Positions 1-6,921 of a stretch of DNA of 27,448 nucleotides are shown here, one piece after another (within the stretch, counting starts at the first letter, position 1; every line of letters begins with the position of its first letter). The DNA lies in the NCBI GenBank assembly GCA_045577415.1, contig JAZNII010000073.1:1-27448 (forward strand), in the 5' to 3' direction. The DNA comes from SVTX01 sp045577415 (GTDB lineage: Bacteria; Bacillota; Clostridia; Oscillospirales; CAG-272). The translations under genes were made by a program, and so were the position numbers. Under the pieces are notes generated by a model that was not told where the DNA came from, made no database searches, and saw only the letters and a program-made list of their open reading frames with translations.

Positions 1-30
1 AGGATAGGCGAAATGCCTATCCTCTTTTTT
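1..30 (-). terminator. Intrinsic terminator of the tRNA-Tyr/Thr transcript
   Basis: A perfect 9-bp stem (1-9 with 15-23, 5-nt loop) lies directly after the CCA end of tRNA-Tyr on the minus strand. The A-run at 25-30 (plus strand T-run) flanks it. The downstream U-tract for the minus reading would lie outside the window, so full terminator strength cannot be judged. Its core resembles the tRNA-Lys terminator at 4891-4914. Confidence 0.6.
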
Positions 31-114
31 GGTGGGGGATGGTGGATTCGGACCACCGAAGTCAGTGACAACAGATTTACAGTCTGCCCCCTTTGGCCGC
101 TCGGGAAATCCCCC
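30..114 (-). tRNA. tRNA-Tyr (anticodon GTA)
   Basis: The minus strand folds into a class II tRNA of 85 nt. The 7-bp acceptor pairs GGGGGAT with ATCCCCC, the discriminator is A and the CCA is genomically encoded. The anticodon loop reads CTGTAAA, giving GTA. There is a long variable arm, as expected for bacterial tRNA-Tyr. It lies 4 nt after tRNA-Thr and is co-transcribed with it from the promoter at 236-264. Confidence 0.95.
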
Positions 115-118
115 ATAT

Positions 119-193
119 TGGAGCTGGTGAACGGAGTCGAACCATCAACCTGCTGATTACAAATCAGCTGCTCTGCCATTGAGCCACACCAGC
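119..193 (-). tRNA. tRNA-Thr (anticodon TGT)
   Basis: A 75-nt cloverleaf on the minus strand. The acceptor pairs GCTGGTG with CACCAGC, followed by discriminator T and an encoded CCA. The anticodon loop TTTGTAA, closed by GCTGA/TCAGC, gives TGT. It is the first gene of the tRNA-Thr/tRNA-Tyr pair. Confidence 0.95.
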
Positions 194-235
194 ATATTAA
201 GTCGATCGACTATCGCTTATCTTGGCGACTTTGAT

Positions 236-264
236 ATTATACCACAACAAAATCGGTTTGTCAA
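236..264 (-). promoter_or_regulatory. Consensus sigma-A promoter for tRNA-Thr/tRNA-Tyr
   Basis: On the minus strand TTGACA (264-259) is followed by a 17-nt spacer and TATAAT (241-236). An extended -10 TGG precedes TATAAT. It lies about 43 nt upstream of mature tRNA-Thr. The -10-proximal spacer (TTGTTGTGG) closely resembles those of the other tRNA promoters in the window. Confidence 0.85.
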
Positions 265-421
265 CACCTTTTCGAAAAATTTTTTACTTTTTTTTACCTT
301 TGTCAAAATTGCAAAAAAAGCACCGTAAATCAATGGATTTTTTTGATTTTTCTGTTGTGCAAGCGGATTTTGTCGCCTTTGCGGTCATTATTCTTAAAAG
401 GTTTTGAAAAGGAATGAAAGT

Positions 422-460
422 GAAAAGGGAAAAACTTTTTAAAAAGCCTTCCCCTTTTTC
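422..460 (-). terminator. Possible weak terminator of rsmI
   Basis: Just after the rsmI stop, the minus strand can form an imperfect purine/pyrimidine hairpin. A GAAAAAGGGGAA-like arm pairs with a TTTTTCCCTTTTC arm, with a bulge and wobble pairs. There is no clean U-tract after it, so the call is tentative. Confidence 0.3.
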
Positions 461-467
461 AAATTTT

Positions 468-1373
468 CTAATCCTTAACAAAATACATGTAAATGTCGTT
501 CTTCGGAACGCCGCGATCACGCGCGGCGGCTTTAATTGCGTCCTTTTTGCTCATTCCCGCGTTTATGTAATGATTGACGTGATCTTCTACAGAAAGGGAA
601 CAGAGGTCATTTTTAGGAGCGTCAACATCTTTCTCGGGCGCACCCTCGACCACAAGAACGTATTCGCCGCGGGGGGCATTTTCGTCGTAATATTCGACGG
701 CTCCCGCAAGTGTCGTGCGGTGAATGTCCTCATTGAGCTTTGTTAGCTCGCGGCAAAGGGAGATCTTACGATCCGCGCCGAATATTTCGCGCATATCCGC
801 AAGAGTAGCTTTCAGCTTGTGGGGTGCTTCGTGGAAGATCGTAGTGCGATCATCTCGTTTCAATTCTTCAAGGCGAGATCTGCGTTCCTTTTTGTCGGCT
901 GACAGAAAACCCTCAAAGCAAAATCTTCCCGTGGGAAGTCCCGATAGCGTAAGCGCCAGAATAGCCGCGCAAGCGCCGGGAATACTTGTGACGGGAATTT
1001 TGCGAGCGGCGCAAAGAGCAACTATGTCCTCGCCGGGATCACTGATGGCGGGAGTGCCTGCGTCGGTGACGAGGGCGCAGGATTCGCCTGCCGCAAGTCG
1101 GTCGCAGATCATATCGCCGTGGGTGCGCTTGTTATGCTCAAAATAGGAGACCATAGGCTTCTGTATGCCGAGATAGGAGAGCAGACGCATAGAGTTTCGG
1201 GTGTCCTCGGCGGCAACGAAATCGACCTCGCGAAGCACCTTGACGGCACGAGCCGAGATGTCGGCAAGATTGCCAACGGGGGTGGCGACGAGATAGAGCG
1301 TGCCGCCTACAACTTTATTTTTTTCGGGGGAGATCTCGACGCCGAGGTCAAGGTCTATCTGTTTTTCGTTCAT
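468..1373 (-). CDS. rsmI: 16S rRNA (cytidine-1402-2'-O)-methyltransferase RsmI
   Basis: A 301-residue protein of the SAM-dependent tetrapyrrole-methylase fold. RsmI 2'-O-methylates C1402 in the decoding centre of 16S rRNA. Visible motifs are the glycine-rich TPVGNLAD (31-38), AEDTR (55-59), VTDAGTPAISDPG (102-114) and EAPHKL (about 190), all diagnostic for RsmI. Length is normal. A residual N-terminal extension of about 20 residues precedes the methylase core. The start is supported by an AAAGAAAGG-like ribosome binding site about 9 nt upstream. It is divergent from the amidase at 1460 and appears monocistronic. The function is known from the family. Confidence 0.95.
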   Translation of the reverse strand: MNEKQIDLDLGVEISPEKNKVVGGTLYLVATPVGNLADISARAVKVLREVDFVAAEDTRNSMRLLSYLGIQKPMVSYFEHNKRTHGDMICDRLAAGESCALVTDAGTPAISDPGEDIVALCAARKIPVTSIPGACAAILALTLSGLPTGRFCFEGFLSADKKERRSRLEELKRDDRTTIFHEAPHKLKATLADMREIFGADRKISLCRELTKLNEDIHRTTLAGAVEYYDENAPRGEYVLVVEGAPEKDVDAPKNDLCSLSVEDHVNHYINAGMSKKDAIKAAARDRGVPKNDIYMYFVKD

Positions 1374-1399
1374 TTTTATAGCCTTTCTTTAAAGGTTTT

Positions 1400-1428
1400 A
1401 ACGGTTTAGGTTTTGTTGGCATAAAATA
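1400..1428 (+). promoter_or_regulatory. Candidate sigma-K-like promoter of the cell-wall amidase
   Basis: AC (1401-1402) is separated by 17 nt from CATAAAATA (1420-1428), which fits the mother-cell sigma-K pattern AC-N16/17-CATANNNTA. It lies 31 nt upstream of the amidase ATG. No good sigma-A promoter is visible in the same gap. The short -35 element makes chance matches likely. Confidence 0.35.
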
Positions 1429-1459
1429 GTTATAGAAAACGAAAGAGAGGGGATATTTT

Positions 1460-2023
1460 ATGCCGAGAATATATATCGATCAGGGACATAATCCGTCGGG
1501 CTTTAACACGGGTGCCGAAGGGAACGGACTTCGCGAGCAGGACGTGACCTACGAGGTGGGGCAGGCGCTTGCGGAGCTATTACGGAGAAGCGGAAACTAC
1601 GAGGTCAGACTGTCACGCAACTCGCCAAACGAGGTTTTAGGCTCGTCCAATGCGGGAAGTCTGCGCGCTCGTGTTGCTGACGCCAACGCATGGGGAGCCG
1701 ATTATTTCATCAGCATACATACCAACGGCTCAACCGATCCGTCGGCGCGCGGCGTTGAAGCCTACGCTTATTCAAGAGACTCGAGCGCGTTCAGACTTGG
1801 CGATGATATAGTCAATGATCTCGTTGATGCCACGGGATTTCCAAAGAGGGGAATGTTCGTTCGTCCCGGCTTGTACGTCCTCAAAAAGACGAATATGCCT
1901 GCGACGTTGGTTGAGATAGGATTCATTTCAAATCCCGGTGAAGCGGCAGTCATGAGAGATAACCCCGGACTTTTTGCGAGAGGAATTTATAACGGAATAG
2001 TGGAGTTTACGGGTTTGGCTTGA
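1460..2023 (+). CDS. N-acetylmuramoyl-L-alanine amidase (Amidase_3 family)
   Basis: A 187-residue zinc amidase that cleaves the lactyl-L-alanine bond between MurNAc and the stem peptide. The motifs are DQGHN (7-11, first zinc His), LREQD (24-28, zinc Glu), SIHTN (second His) and VEIGF near residue 152 (catalytic Glu). The protein is just the catalytic domain: it has no signal peptide and no SH3, SPOR or LysM wall-binding module. This resembles CwlC/CwlH-type mother-cell amidases, which act when the sporangium lyses. The candidate sigma-K promoter upstream would fit that role. The ribosome binding site AGAGGGG lies 8 nt before ATG. It converges on ligA, leaving only 9 nt between the stop codons. 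The family is certain; the sporulation role is inferred. Confidence 0.9.
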   Translation: MPRIYIDQGHNPSGFNTGAEGNGLREQDVTYEVGQALAELLRRSGNYEVRLSRNSPNEVLGSSNAGSLRARVADANAWGADYFISIHTNGSTDPSARGVEAYAYSRDSSAFRLGDDIVNDLVDATGFPKRGMFVRPGLYVLKKTNMPATLVEIGFISNPGEAAVMRDNPGLFARGIYNGIVEFTGLA

Positions 2024-2032
2024 AACCGTCAA

Positions 2033-4036
2033 TTATTCTCCAAGCATCTTCTTTAATTCATCCTCGTCGATGATCTTAACACCGAGGGATTGAGCCTTGG
2101 TCAGCTTGCTTCCTGCCGCCTCGCCTGCTACAACGTAGCTTGTCTTTTTAGATACCGAACCCGACACCTTGCCGCCCTGAGCTTTGATAAGCTCGCTTGC
2201 CTCGTCGCGTGACATGGTAGGTAGAGTGCCTGTCAGCACGAAGGTCAGTCCTGCAAATTTGTCGGACGCCGCCTCCTTGACCGCCTCTGTCAGAAGTCCT
2301 GCCGCCACGAGCTTGTGACAAAGCTCAACGTTGCTCTCGTGAGCGAAGAAATTGACCACGCTACGAGCGGTTATTTCACCGAAATCGTCAATAGCCGTAA
2401 GTTCGTCCACAGTTGCGGACATACAGGCTTCAAGGGTTCGGAATTTCTTTGCGAGCGCTTCCGCGGCAACCTCTCCTACATTGGGGATGCCTAAGGCGCA
2501 GAGCAATCTTTCAAGTCCCGCACTCTTGGAGCTTTCTATTGCGTTTATAAGATTTTGAGCCGATTTTTCGCCCATGCGCTCAAGATTCTGCACATCCTCG
2601 GCGCGGAGAGTGTAAAGATCGGCGGAGCTTGCAATTAGGTCGTTTTCGATAAGCAGATCAATTATCTGGGGACCTAAGCCGTCGATGTTCATAGCTCCCT
2701 TGGACGCGAAATGCTCAATGCCGCGCGAGAGCTGAGCGGGGCATGATAGATTGGTGCATCTAACCGCCGCCGCCTCATCGGGGTCGTAATAGACCGGCTC
2801 GCCGCAAGAGGGGCAGTATTCGGGCATCGAAAACTCGCGCTCGTTGCCGTCTCTCTTGTCCGGATGGGCGCAGACTACCTCGGGGATGATATCGCCCGCC
2901 TTTCTGACGGTAACTACGTCGCCTAGCATAATGCCGCGCTGACGGATAAAGTCGAGATTATGAAGGCTTGCGCGGCTGACCGTTGTGCCTGCGAGACGGA
3001 CGGGGGAGAGGACGGCGGTGGGGGTCAATACTCCCGTGCGTCCTACGTTTATAGTTATATCCTCAAGCTTTGTCTGCTTTTCCTCAGGCGGGAACTTGTA
3101 CGCCGCCGCCCACTTGGGGGTGCTTGTACCCTCACCGATTATGCGGCGATCGGAGAGCAGATCTGCCTTTATGACTACGCCGTCGATGTCGTAGGGAAGA
3201 CCCTCTCTCGCCGCTCCGATGCTATTAATGTGGGCAATTATTGCCTCGGTGTCATCGGTCTGCGCGCGCATTTTTACGACGGAGAATCCCAAAGCTTCGA
3301 GACGGTCAAGAGTTTCGGTGTGGCTTGCGGGGGCGTGTCCGTCAAGATAAAGATCGCCCTCTTGAAAATTAAACACGAATATGTCAAGTCCGCGCTTTGC
3401 GGTTACTTCGGGGTCAAGCTGACGGAGCGAGCCTGCCGCCGCGTTTCGGGGGTTAGCCATAAGCGCCTTTCCCTCGCTCTCGCGCTTTGCGTTGATGCGT
3501 TCAAAGACCGAGCGCGGCATATAGACCTCGCCTCGGACGGTAAGGTCAAGGGGTTCGGGCAGGGTCATGGGGATAGAGAAGACCGTGCGAAGATTATTCG
3601 TCACATCCTCGCCAGTAACTCCGTCGCCGCGCGTCGCGCCCTGAACGAAAACTCCCTTTTCATATTTCAAGGATACGGACAAGCCGTCGATCTTGGGTTC
3701 AACAGACCAGACCACCTGCGGAGCGGTCTTTTTAACACCCTCGATGAAATCACGAAGCTCGTCAAAGGAAAAGACGTCGGCAAGTGAGTCCATTCTTGCC
3801 GTGTGGGTCACCTTGTTGAATTTGTCGAGAGGCTTGCCGCCAACTCTCTGCGTGGGACTTGCGGGGTCGAAAAACTCAGGGTTTTCGGCTTCAAGTCGCT
3901 TCAACTCGGCGAACATTATATCGTAATCGTAGTCAGAGATCTCGGGGGCATCGTAGACGTAATAAAGCTTTGCGTGATGGGTCAGCTCCCGACGCAGCCT
4001 GTCTATTTTTTCGAAAATTTCGGACTTTTCACTCAT
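2033..4036 (-). CDS. ligA: NAD-dependent DNA ligase LigA
   Basis: A complete 667-residue bacterial replicative DNA ligase that seals nicks using NAD+. The order is: Ia/adenylation region with YYVYDAPEISDYDYD (about 25-39), catalytic KIDG with Lys115, TRGDG (135-139), an OB-fold region around 320-400 with VGRTG (331-335), and a four-cysteine zinc finger (C408, C411, C427, C432). These are followed by helix-hairpin-helix repeats (about 445-580) and a BRCT domain at the C-terminus (about 590-667) containing the GTLPTMSRDEA segment. All key residues are present and the length is typical. The ribosome binding site is weak (GAGCGG just upstream of ATG). No partner genes such as pcrA lie next to it in this window. 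Confidence 0.98.
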   Translation of the reverse strand: MSEKSEIFEKIDRLRRELTHHAKLYYVYDAPEISDYDYDIMFAELKRLEAENPEFFDPASPTQRVGGKPLDKFNKVTHTARMDSLADVFSFDELRDFIEGVKKTAPQVVWSVEPKIDGLSVSLKYEKGVFVQGATRGDGVTGEDVTNNLRTVFSIPMTLPEPLDLTVRGEVYMPRSVFERINAKRESEGKALMANPRNAAAGSLRQLDPEVTAKRGLDIFVFNFQEGDLYLDGHAPASHTETLDRLEALGFSVVKMRAQTDDTEAIIAHINSIGAAREGLPYDIDGVVIKADLLSDRRIIGEGTSTPKWAAAYKFPPEEKQTKLEDITINVGRTGVLTPTAVLSPVRLAGTTVSRASLHNLDFIRQRGIMLGDVVTVRKAGDIIPEVVCAHPDKRDGNEREFSMPEYCPSCGEPVYYDPDEAAAVRCTNLSCPAQLSRGIEHFASKGAMNIDGLGPQIIDLLIENDLIASSADLYTLRAEDVQNLERMGEKSAQNLINAIESSKSAGLERLLCALGIPNVGEVAAEALAKKFRTLEACMSATVDELTAIDDFGEITARSVVNFFAHESNVELCHKLVAAGLLTEAVKEAASDKFAGLTFVLTGTLPTMSRDEASELIKAQGGKVSGSVSKKTSYVVAGEAAGSKLTKAQSLGVKIIDEDELKKMLGE

Positions 4037-4136
4037 TTTTGCCGCTCACTTTCGTAAAATCAATAATATTAATATAAGTATATCATATTTCAGCCGATTT
4101 TTCAATAAAAATTCACGCTTTAGGCAAATTTTTCTC

Positions 4137-4165
4137 TTGACTTGCCGATATGGGTGGGGTATAAT
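4137..4165 (+). promoter_or_regulatory. Sigma-A promoter of the flavodoxin gene
   Basis: TTGACT (4137-4142), a 17-nt spacer and a perfect TATAAT (4160-4165), ending 38 nt upstream of the TTG start. It differs from the -35 consensus by one base. Confidence 0.85.
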
Positions 4166-4203
4166 TGAGTAAATAAAAAAATTTCACGCGAAGGAATAAA
4201 GAA

Positions 4204-4722
4204 TTGAAGATTGCGATCGTATACGCCACGATTGGAGGCACGACACTTGAGTGCGCCTCGCTTTTGGCAAAAGAATTGAAAAACCATGAGGTCGAGCTTT
4301 TTGAGATAGGAAAAAATGAACCGTCTCTGTCGGATTTCGACGCAGTGGTGCTTGGCTTTCCGATAATGATGGGCAAAGCGGCAAAGAGCGCGAAAAATTA
4401 CATAAAAAAGCACAGAGACGAGCTGAAGGCGCGTAAGACTGCGTACTATATCTGCTGCGGCTTTGTGGATTGCTTTGACGAGTATGCCGAAAAGTGTATT
4501 CCCGAGGATATGCGTCGGTGTGCGATCGACGTGACCTGCCTCGGCGGCTCTCTTGACCCAAGCAGGTTTAAAGGGATAAACAAATTTATCGTGAAGGCGG
4601 TCAGAGCCGAGATACTTGGCGGAGGGGATAACGGTGACGAGCGAAAGGATATGTCTCTGCCTACCGTAATGGAGGAGAATATTTCCCAGCTTGCCGATAA
4701 AATAAAGAAAGCTATGCTTTGA
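4204..4722 (+). CDS. Flavodoxin-domain protein (HemG-like / flavodoxin_5)
   Basis: A 172-residue FMN-binding flavodoxin-fold protein. The N-terminal beta strand KIAIVYAT leads into a phosphate-binding loop (IGGTTLECA, about 10-18). The GFPIMMGKAAKSAKNYI stretch (about 50-66) and the following YYICCGFVD strand match the flavodoxin_5/protoporphyrinogen-oxidase-like subgroup. It probably acts as a cytoplasmic electron carrier or menaquinone-linked oxidase; the substrate cannot be read from sequence. The start codon is TTG, chosen because AAGGA lies 9 nt upstream and the motif begins at once. The gene is monocistronic with its own promoter. Its last codons and stop lie inside the left end of a tRNA-linked repeat (4712-4796), so the C-terminal AML may have been reshaped by repeat insertion or duplication. 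Confidence 0.85.
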   Translation: MKIAIVYATIGGTTLECASLLAKELKNHEVELFEIGKNEPSLSDFDAVVLGFPIMMGKAAKSAKNYIKKHRDELKARKTAYYICCGFVDCFDEYAEKCIPEDMRRCAIDVTCLGGSLDPSRFKGINKFIVKAVRAEILGGGDNGDERKDMSLPTVMEENISQLADKIKKAML

Positions 4723-4796
4723 CGGAGTTCGAGAGTGAAGCAGATTAGCAAAAAGAACCATAGGCAAAAGCCGCCGGAGACTTTGAACTTTCGTTT
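4712..4796. repeat. Decayed duplicate of the tRNA-Lys terminator/3'-end region
   Basis: The sequence from 4721 (GACGGAGTTCGAGAGTGAAG, then CAGATTAGCAAAAAG and CATAGGC) matches the stretch starting at 4856 (GACGGAGTTCGAGGGTGAAG, then TAGATAAGCAAAAAAGG and CATAGGC). Further right, CCGCCGGAGA-CTTTGAACT at 4771 matches the tRNA-Lys 3' half (CCGCCGGAGATTCGAACT at 4927). About 21 nt is missing in this copy, including the second terminator arm. The remnant is degenerate and not a functional tRNA. Confidence 0.75.
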
Positions 4797-4815
4797 GCGG
4801 CAAAGCTTATCTTAA

Positions 4816-4891
4816 CTTTTTCTCTATCTACCGCAAGCCGTCACTGCTTCGCATTGACGGAGTTCGAGGGTGAAGTAGATAAGCAAAAAAG
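4816..4891. repeat. Long imperfect palindrome containing the TTCGAGNGTGAA element
   Basis: Nested pairing is visible: CTTTTT (4816-4821) with AAAAAG (4886-4891), TATCTAC (4825-4831) with GTAGATA (4875-4881), CCGTCA (4838-4843) with TGACGG (4855-4860), and TGC with GCA around a TTC loop (4848-4850). The sequence AGTTCGAGGGTGAA sits unpaired on the 3' side. It abuts the tRNA-Lys terminator. It may be a structured RNA tail or a small palindromic repeat. Confidence 0.65.
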
Positions 4892-4920
4892 GTCATAGGC
4901 ATTTGCCTATGACCTTTTTT
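4885..4920. terminator. Bidirectional intrinsic terminator after tRNA-Lys
   Basis: A perfect 10-bp stem (GGTCATAGGC 4891-4900, GCCTATGACC 4905-4914) with loop ATTT. It is flanked by A6 on the left and T6 on the right, so it terminates in both directions. On the minus strand it immediately follows the tRNA-Lys CCA end. Confidence 0.9.
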
Positions 4921-4995
4921 GGTGACCCGCCGGAGATTCGAACTCCGGACCCCTTGATTAAAAGTCAAGTGCTCTACCGTCTGAGCTAGCGGGTC
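4920..4995 (-). tRNA. tRNA-Lys (anticodon TTT)
   Basis: A 76-nt cloverleaf on the minus strand. The acceptor pairs GACCCGC with GCGGGTC, with discriminator A and encoded CCA. The anticodon loop CTTTTAA, closed by TTGA/TCAA pairs, gives TTT. The T-arm reads CCGGAGTTCGAATCTCCGG. It has its own promoter (5016-5044) and terminator. Confidence 0.95.
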
Positions 4996-5015
4996 AAATT
5001 TTCGCTTACCCAAAT

Positions 5016-5044
5016 ATTATATCACAACAGGGAAGGTTTGTCAA
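5016..5044 (-). promoter_or_regulatory. Consensus sigma-A promoter for tRNA-Lys
   Basis: Minus strand TTGACA (5044-5039), 17-nt spacer, TATAAT (5021-5016), with extended -10 TGA. The spacer ends CTGTTGTGA, close to the Thr/Tyr tRNA promoter. Confidence 0.85.
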
Positions 5045-5111
5045 TAATTATTTTACCTCTCCATATACAAAAAACAATAAAAATAAATGCGCTTTTTGTG
5101 CAAAATTACAC

Positions 5112-5135
5112 AAAAAAGCACGCCGTGCGGCGTGC
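5112..5135 (-). terminator. Intrinsic terminator of the AI-2E-family gene
   Basis: GCACGCC (5118-5124) pairs with GGCGTGC (5129-5135) around GTGC. On the minus strand the stem is followed by six U (5117-5112) and preceded by four A. It lies 19 nt past the stop of the gene at 5154. Confidence 0.9.
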
Positions 5136-5153
5136 TTTTAATTTTAAATGATG

Positions 5154-6797
5154 TTATTCTTCCGTTTTTTTCTCGTGGTCATCCTCGGTCTTTGAGGCGG
5201 TGAGAGCTTCAACCACCTTCTCGTTAACAGAATCAGCGACCTTTTCGGTGACAGTCTCGGCAACAGAATCTGCAACTGATTTGTCCATCGTTTCGGGCAT
5301 ATTCTCGGCAACTGCTACCGCAATAGCTTCGGCAACGCTTTCGGCAACCGCGTCAACGATAGAGTCTGCTACCATATCCGCAACGCTTTCCGCAACGGTC
5401 TCGGCGATAACGTCAAGCTCGTCTGCTGAGATCTCGTCGGATGTTTCTGCGACGTCTGCGGCTTTTTCCTTGCCTTTTTTCTTACCCTTACTCTTTTTCT
5501 GCGTGTCTAACTCCTTCTGCTCCTTTCGAAACTGAACGAGCAGATTGTATTTGCCGTTTTTCTTAAGCATATACGCGCAGATCTTTCCGATTATGTCGTA
5601 TATGATGGCAAATGTGGGAACACCGACCAAAAGACCGGGAAAGCCCCATAGACCACCGAACAGAATTACCGCAAATATTACCCATACAGAGGGGAGCTTG
5701 ATATTTCCGCCCACGATGTGAGGGTCGATTATATATCCGTCGATAAACTGACAGATAAATACGAAGATAACAAAGGGAATGACCTTTGTGTAGTCCGCCG
5801 CCAGAATGATAACACCCGACGGAATAGCTCCGATAAAGGGACCGAAGATCGGGATGATATTGGTCACACCGCATATAACGGCAACCAGAGGGGCATAGGG
5901 AACACCTATAAGCTCGAGAACGATATAATAGACCAGACCTACAATAGTGGAGTCGATTATCTTTCCTTCAAGAAATCCGCCGAACATCTTGTCTGCGAAT
6001 TTTGCTTCCTCGACTATTGCGTTTACTATCTTTTCCTTCTTGAATAAGCAGTGGAGGAGCAGGGTGGATTTACGGGCAATTACCTTTCTGTTAAGCAGGA
6101 GGAATACCGAAATGACGAGTCCTATGACCGTGTTGATAATAGTGCTTACGACGTTGACCGCGCCGCTGAATATCTGGGAAAAGAGACCCGTTGCGTCAAA
6201 ATCCTCGCTTTGCAAAAAGTTTCCGAGACTTTCGGAGATCAGCTTGTTGTTGCTGAGAATGTCAATTATCTTATTCAGCTTTTCCTCGGGAGGGACTTCA
6301 AGCAGAATGCCAAGGTCTGCCATATTGTTTTCACCCAAAAGATCGGCTACGAAGGGATATTGGTTTGCTATTTTCGTCACAAAACCGACGACACCGTCGA
6401 TATATTCGTGCTGAAGGTCATGGATGAAAAGTGTAATGCTTGCGATTACCTGTGAAACGGTAATTGCAAGAAGGAGCGATATTGCCGCAGCCCAGATCAC
6501 GTAGGAGATAAATATCGACACGCCGTTTGCGATCATTGATTTTGCTCTGGGGCTGAGCTTTTGAGACTTTGACATCGCCTTAAGCAGCAATCTCTCAAAG
6601 AAATTACAGGTTCCCTTGAGCAGATAAGCGATCACCGCGCCGATTATAAACGGCATCAAGATGTCAACTATCTGCTTTGCTATGGCAAACACCTGCACGT
6701 TGTTGTTGAGAACGTAGAGATAGGTGATGCTGATCAATATGATCGCAAGCACCAGTGCAGCAATAGCAATTGTTTTTTTGAATTTGCCTTTTTCCAT
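5154..6797 (-). CDS. AI-2E family transporter with a repetitive C-terminal tail
   Basis: A 547-residue polytopic membrane protein of the AI-2E_transport (PF01594) family. Its members include TqsA-like exporters and PerM-like or Na+/H+ antiporter-like proteins, so the substrate is unknown. There is an N-terminal helix pair (about 10-65), a long amphipathic middle, and the diagnostic C-terminal block: GLVISVFLLLNRK, then GVPYAPLVAVICGVTNIIPIFGPFIGAIP, then IDPHIVGG and LFGGLWGFPGLLVGVP. The membrane part ends near residue 423. Beyond it are a Lys-rich linker (about 424-447) and about 17 tetrapeptide repeats of the form xVA(E/D) (about 448-532), far longer than the usual short tail. It is monocistronic with a promoter at 6839-6867 and a terminator at 5112. 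The ribosome binding site AAAGGA is rather distant (about 12 nt). Confidence 0.88.
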   Translation of the reverse strand: MEKGKFKKTIAIAALVLAIILISITYLYVLNNNVQVFAIAKQIVDILMPFIIGAVIAYLLKGTCNFFERLLLKAMSKSQKLSPRAKSMIANGVSIFISYVIWAAAISLLLAITVSQVIASITLFIHDLQHEYIDGVVGFVTKIANQYPFVADLLGENNMADLGILLEVPPEEKLNKIIDILSNNKLISESLGNFLQSEDFDATGLFSQIFSGAVNVVSTIINTVIGLVISVFLLLNRKVIARKSTLLLHCLFKKEKIVNAIVEEAKFADKMFGGFLEGKIIDSTIVGLVYYIVLELIGVPYAPLVAVICGVTNIIPIFGPFIGAIPSGVIILAADYTKVIPFVIFVFICQFIDGYIIDPHIVGGNIKLPSVWVIFAVILFGGLWGFPGLLVGVPTFAIIYDIIGKICAYMLKKNGKYNLLVQFRKEQKELDTQKKSKGKKKGKEKAADVAETSDEISADELDVIAETVAESVADMVADSIVDAVAESVAEAIAVAVAENMPETMDKSVADSVAETVTEKVADSVNEKVVEALTASKTEDDHEKKTEE

Positions 6798-6838
6798 ATT
6801 TTTTGTTTACATCCTTTCGGGAAAGCATACACAATATA

Positions 6839-6867
6839 AGTTTAACATAATTATCTCTTCTTGTCAA
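6839..6867 (-). promoter_or_regulatory. Probable sigma-A promoter of the AI-2E-family gene
   Basis: Minus strand TTGACA (6867-6862), 17-nt spacer and TAAACT (6844-6839), with an extended -10 TGT. The -35 is perfect and the -10 matches 4 of 6. The leader to the ATG is about 35 nt. Confidence 0.65.
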
Positions 6868-6921
6868 TAATTTGGATATCAAAAAGGGGCAAAAATTGAT
6901 AATTATTTACATAATTTATAT

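Noticed and set aside
222..407. Short open frame in the gap between the tRNAs and rsmI
   Set aside because: AT-rich, overlaps the tRNA promoter, has no ribosome binding site and no recognisable sequence.
2960..3787. Long open frame of 275 codons on the plus strand
   Set aside because: Entirely antisense to ligA, with no ribosome binding site and a composition (Arg/Cys/Val-rich) typical of a shadow frame.
4120..4803. 227-codon minus-strand frame opposite the flavodoxin gene
   Set aside because: It is the shadow of the flavodoxin and the repeat. Its first codons resemble the frame at 4828-5013 only because both cross copies of the same repeat.
4828..5013. Short frame spanning tRNA-Lys (contains AQTVEHLTFNQGVRSSNLRR)
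   Set aside because: A well-known false peptide obtained by translating a tRNA-Lys gene.
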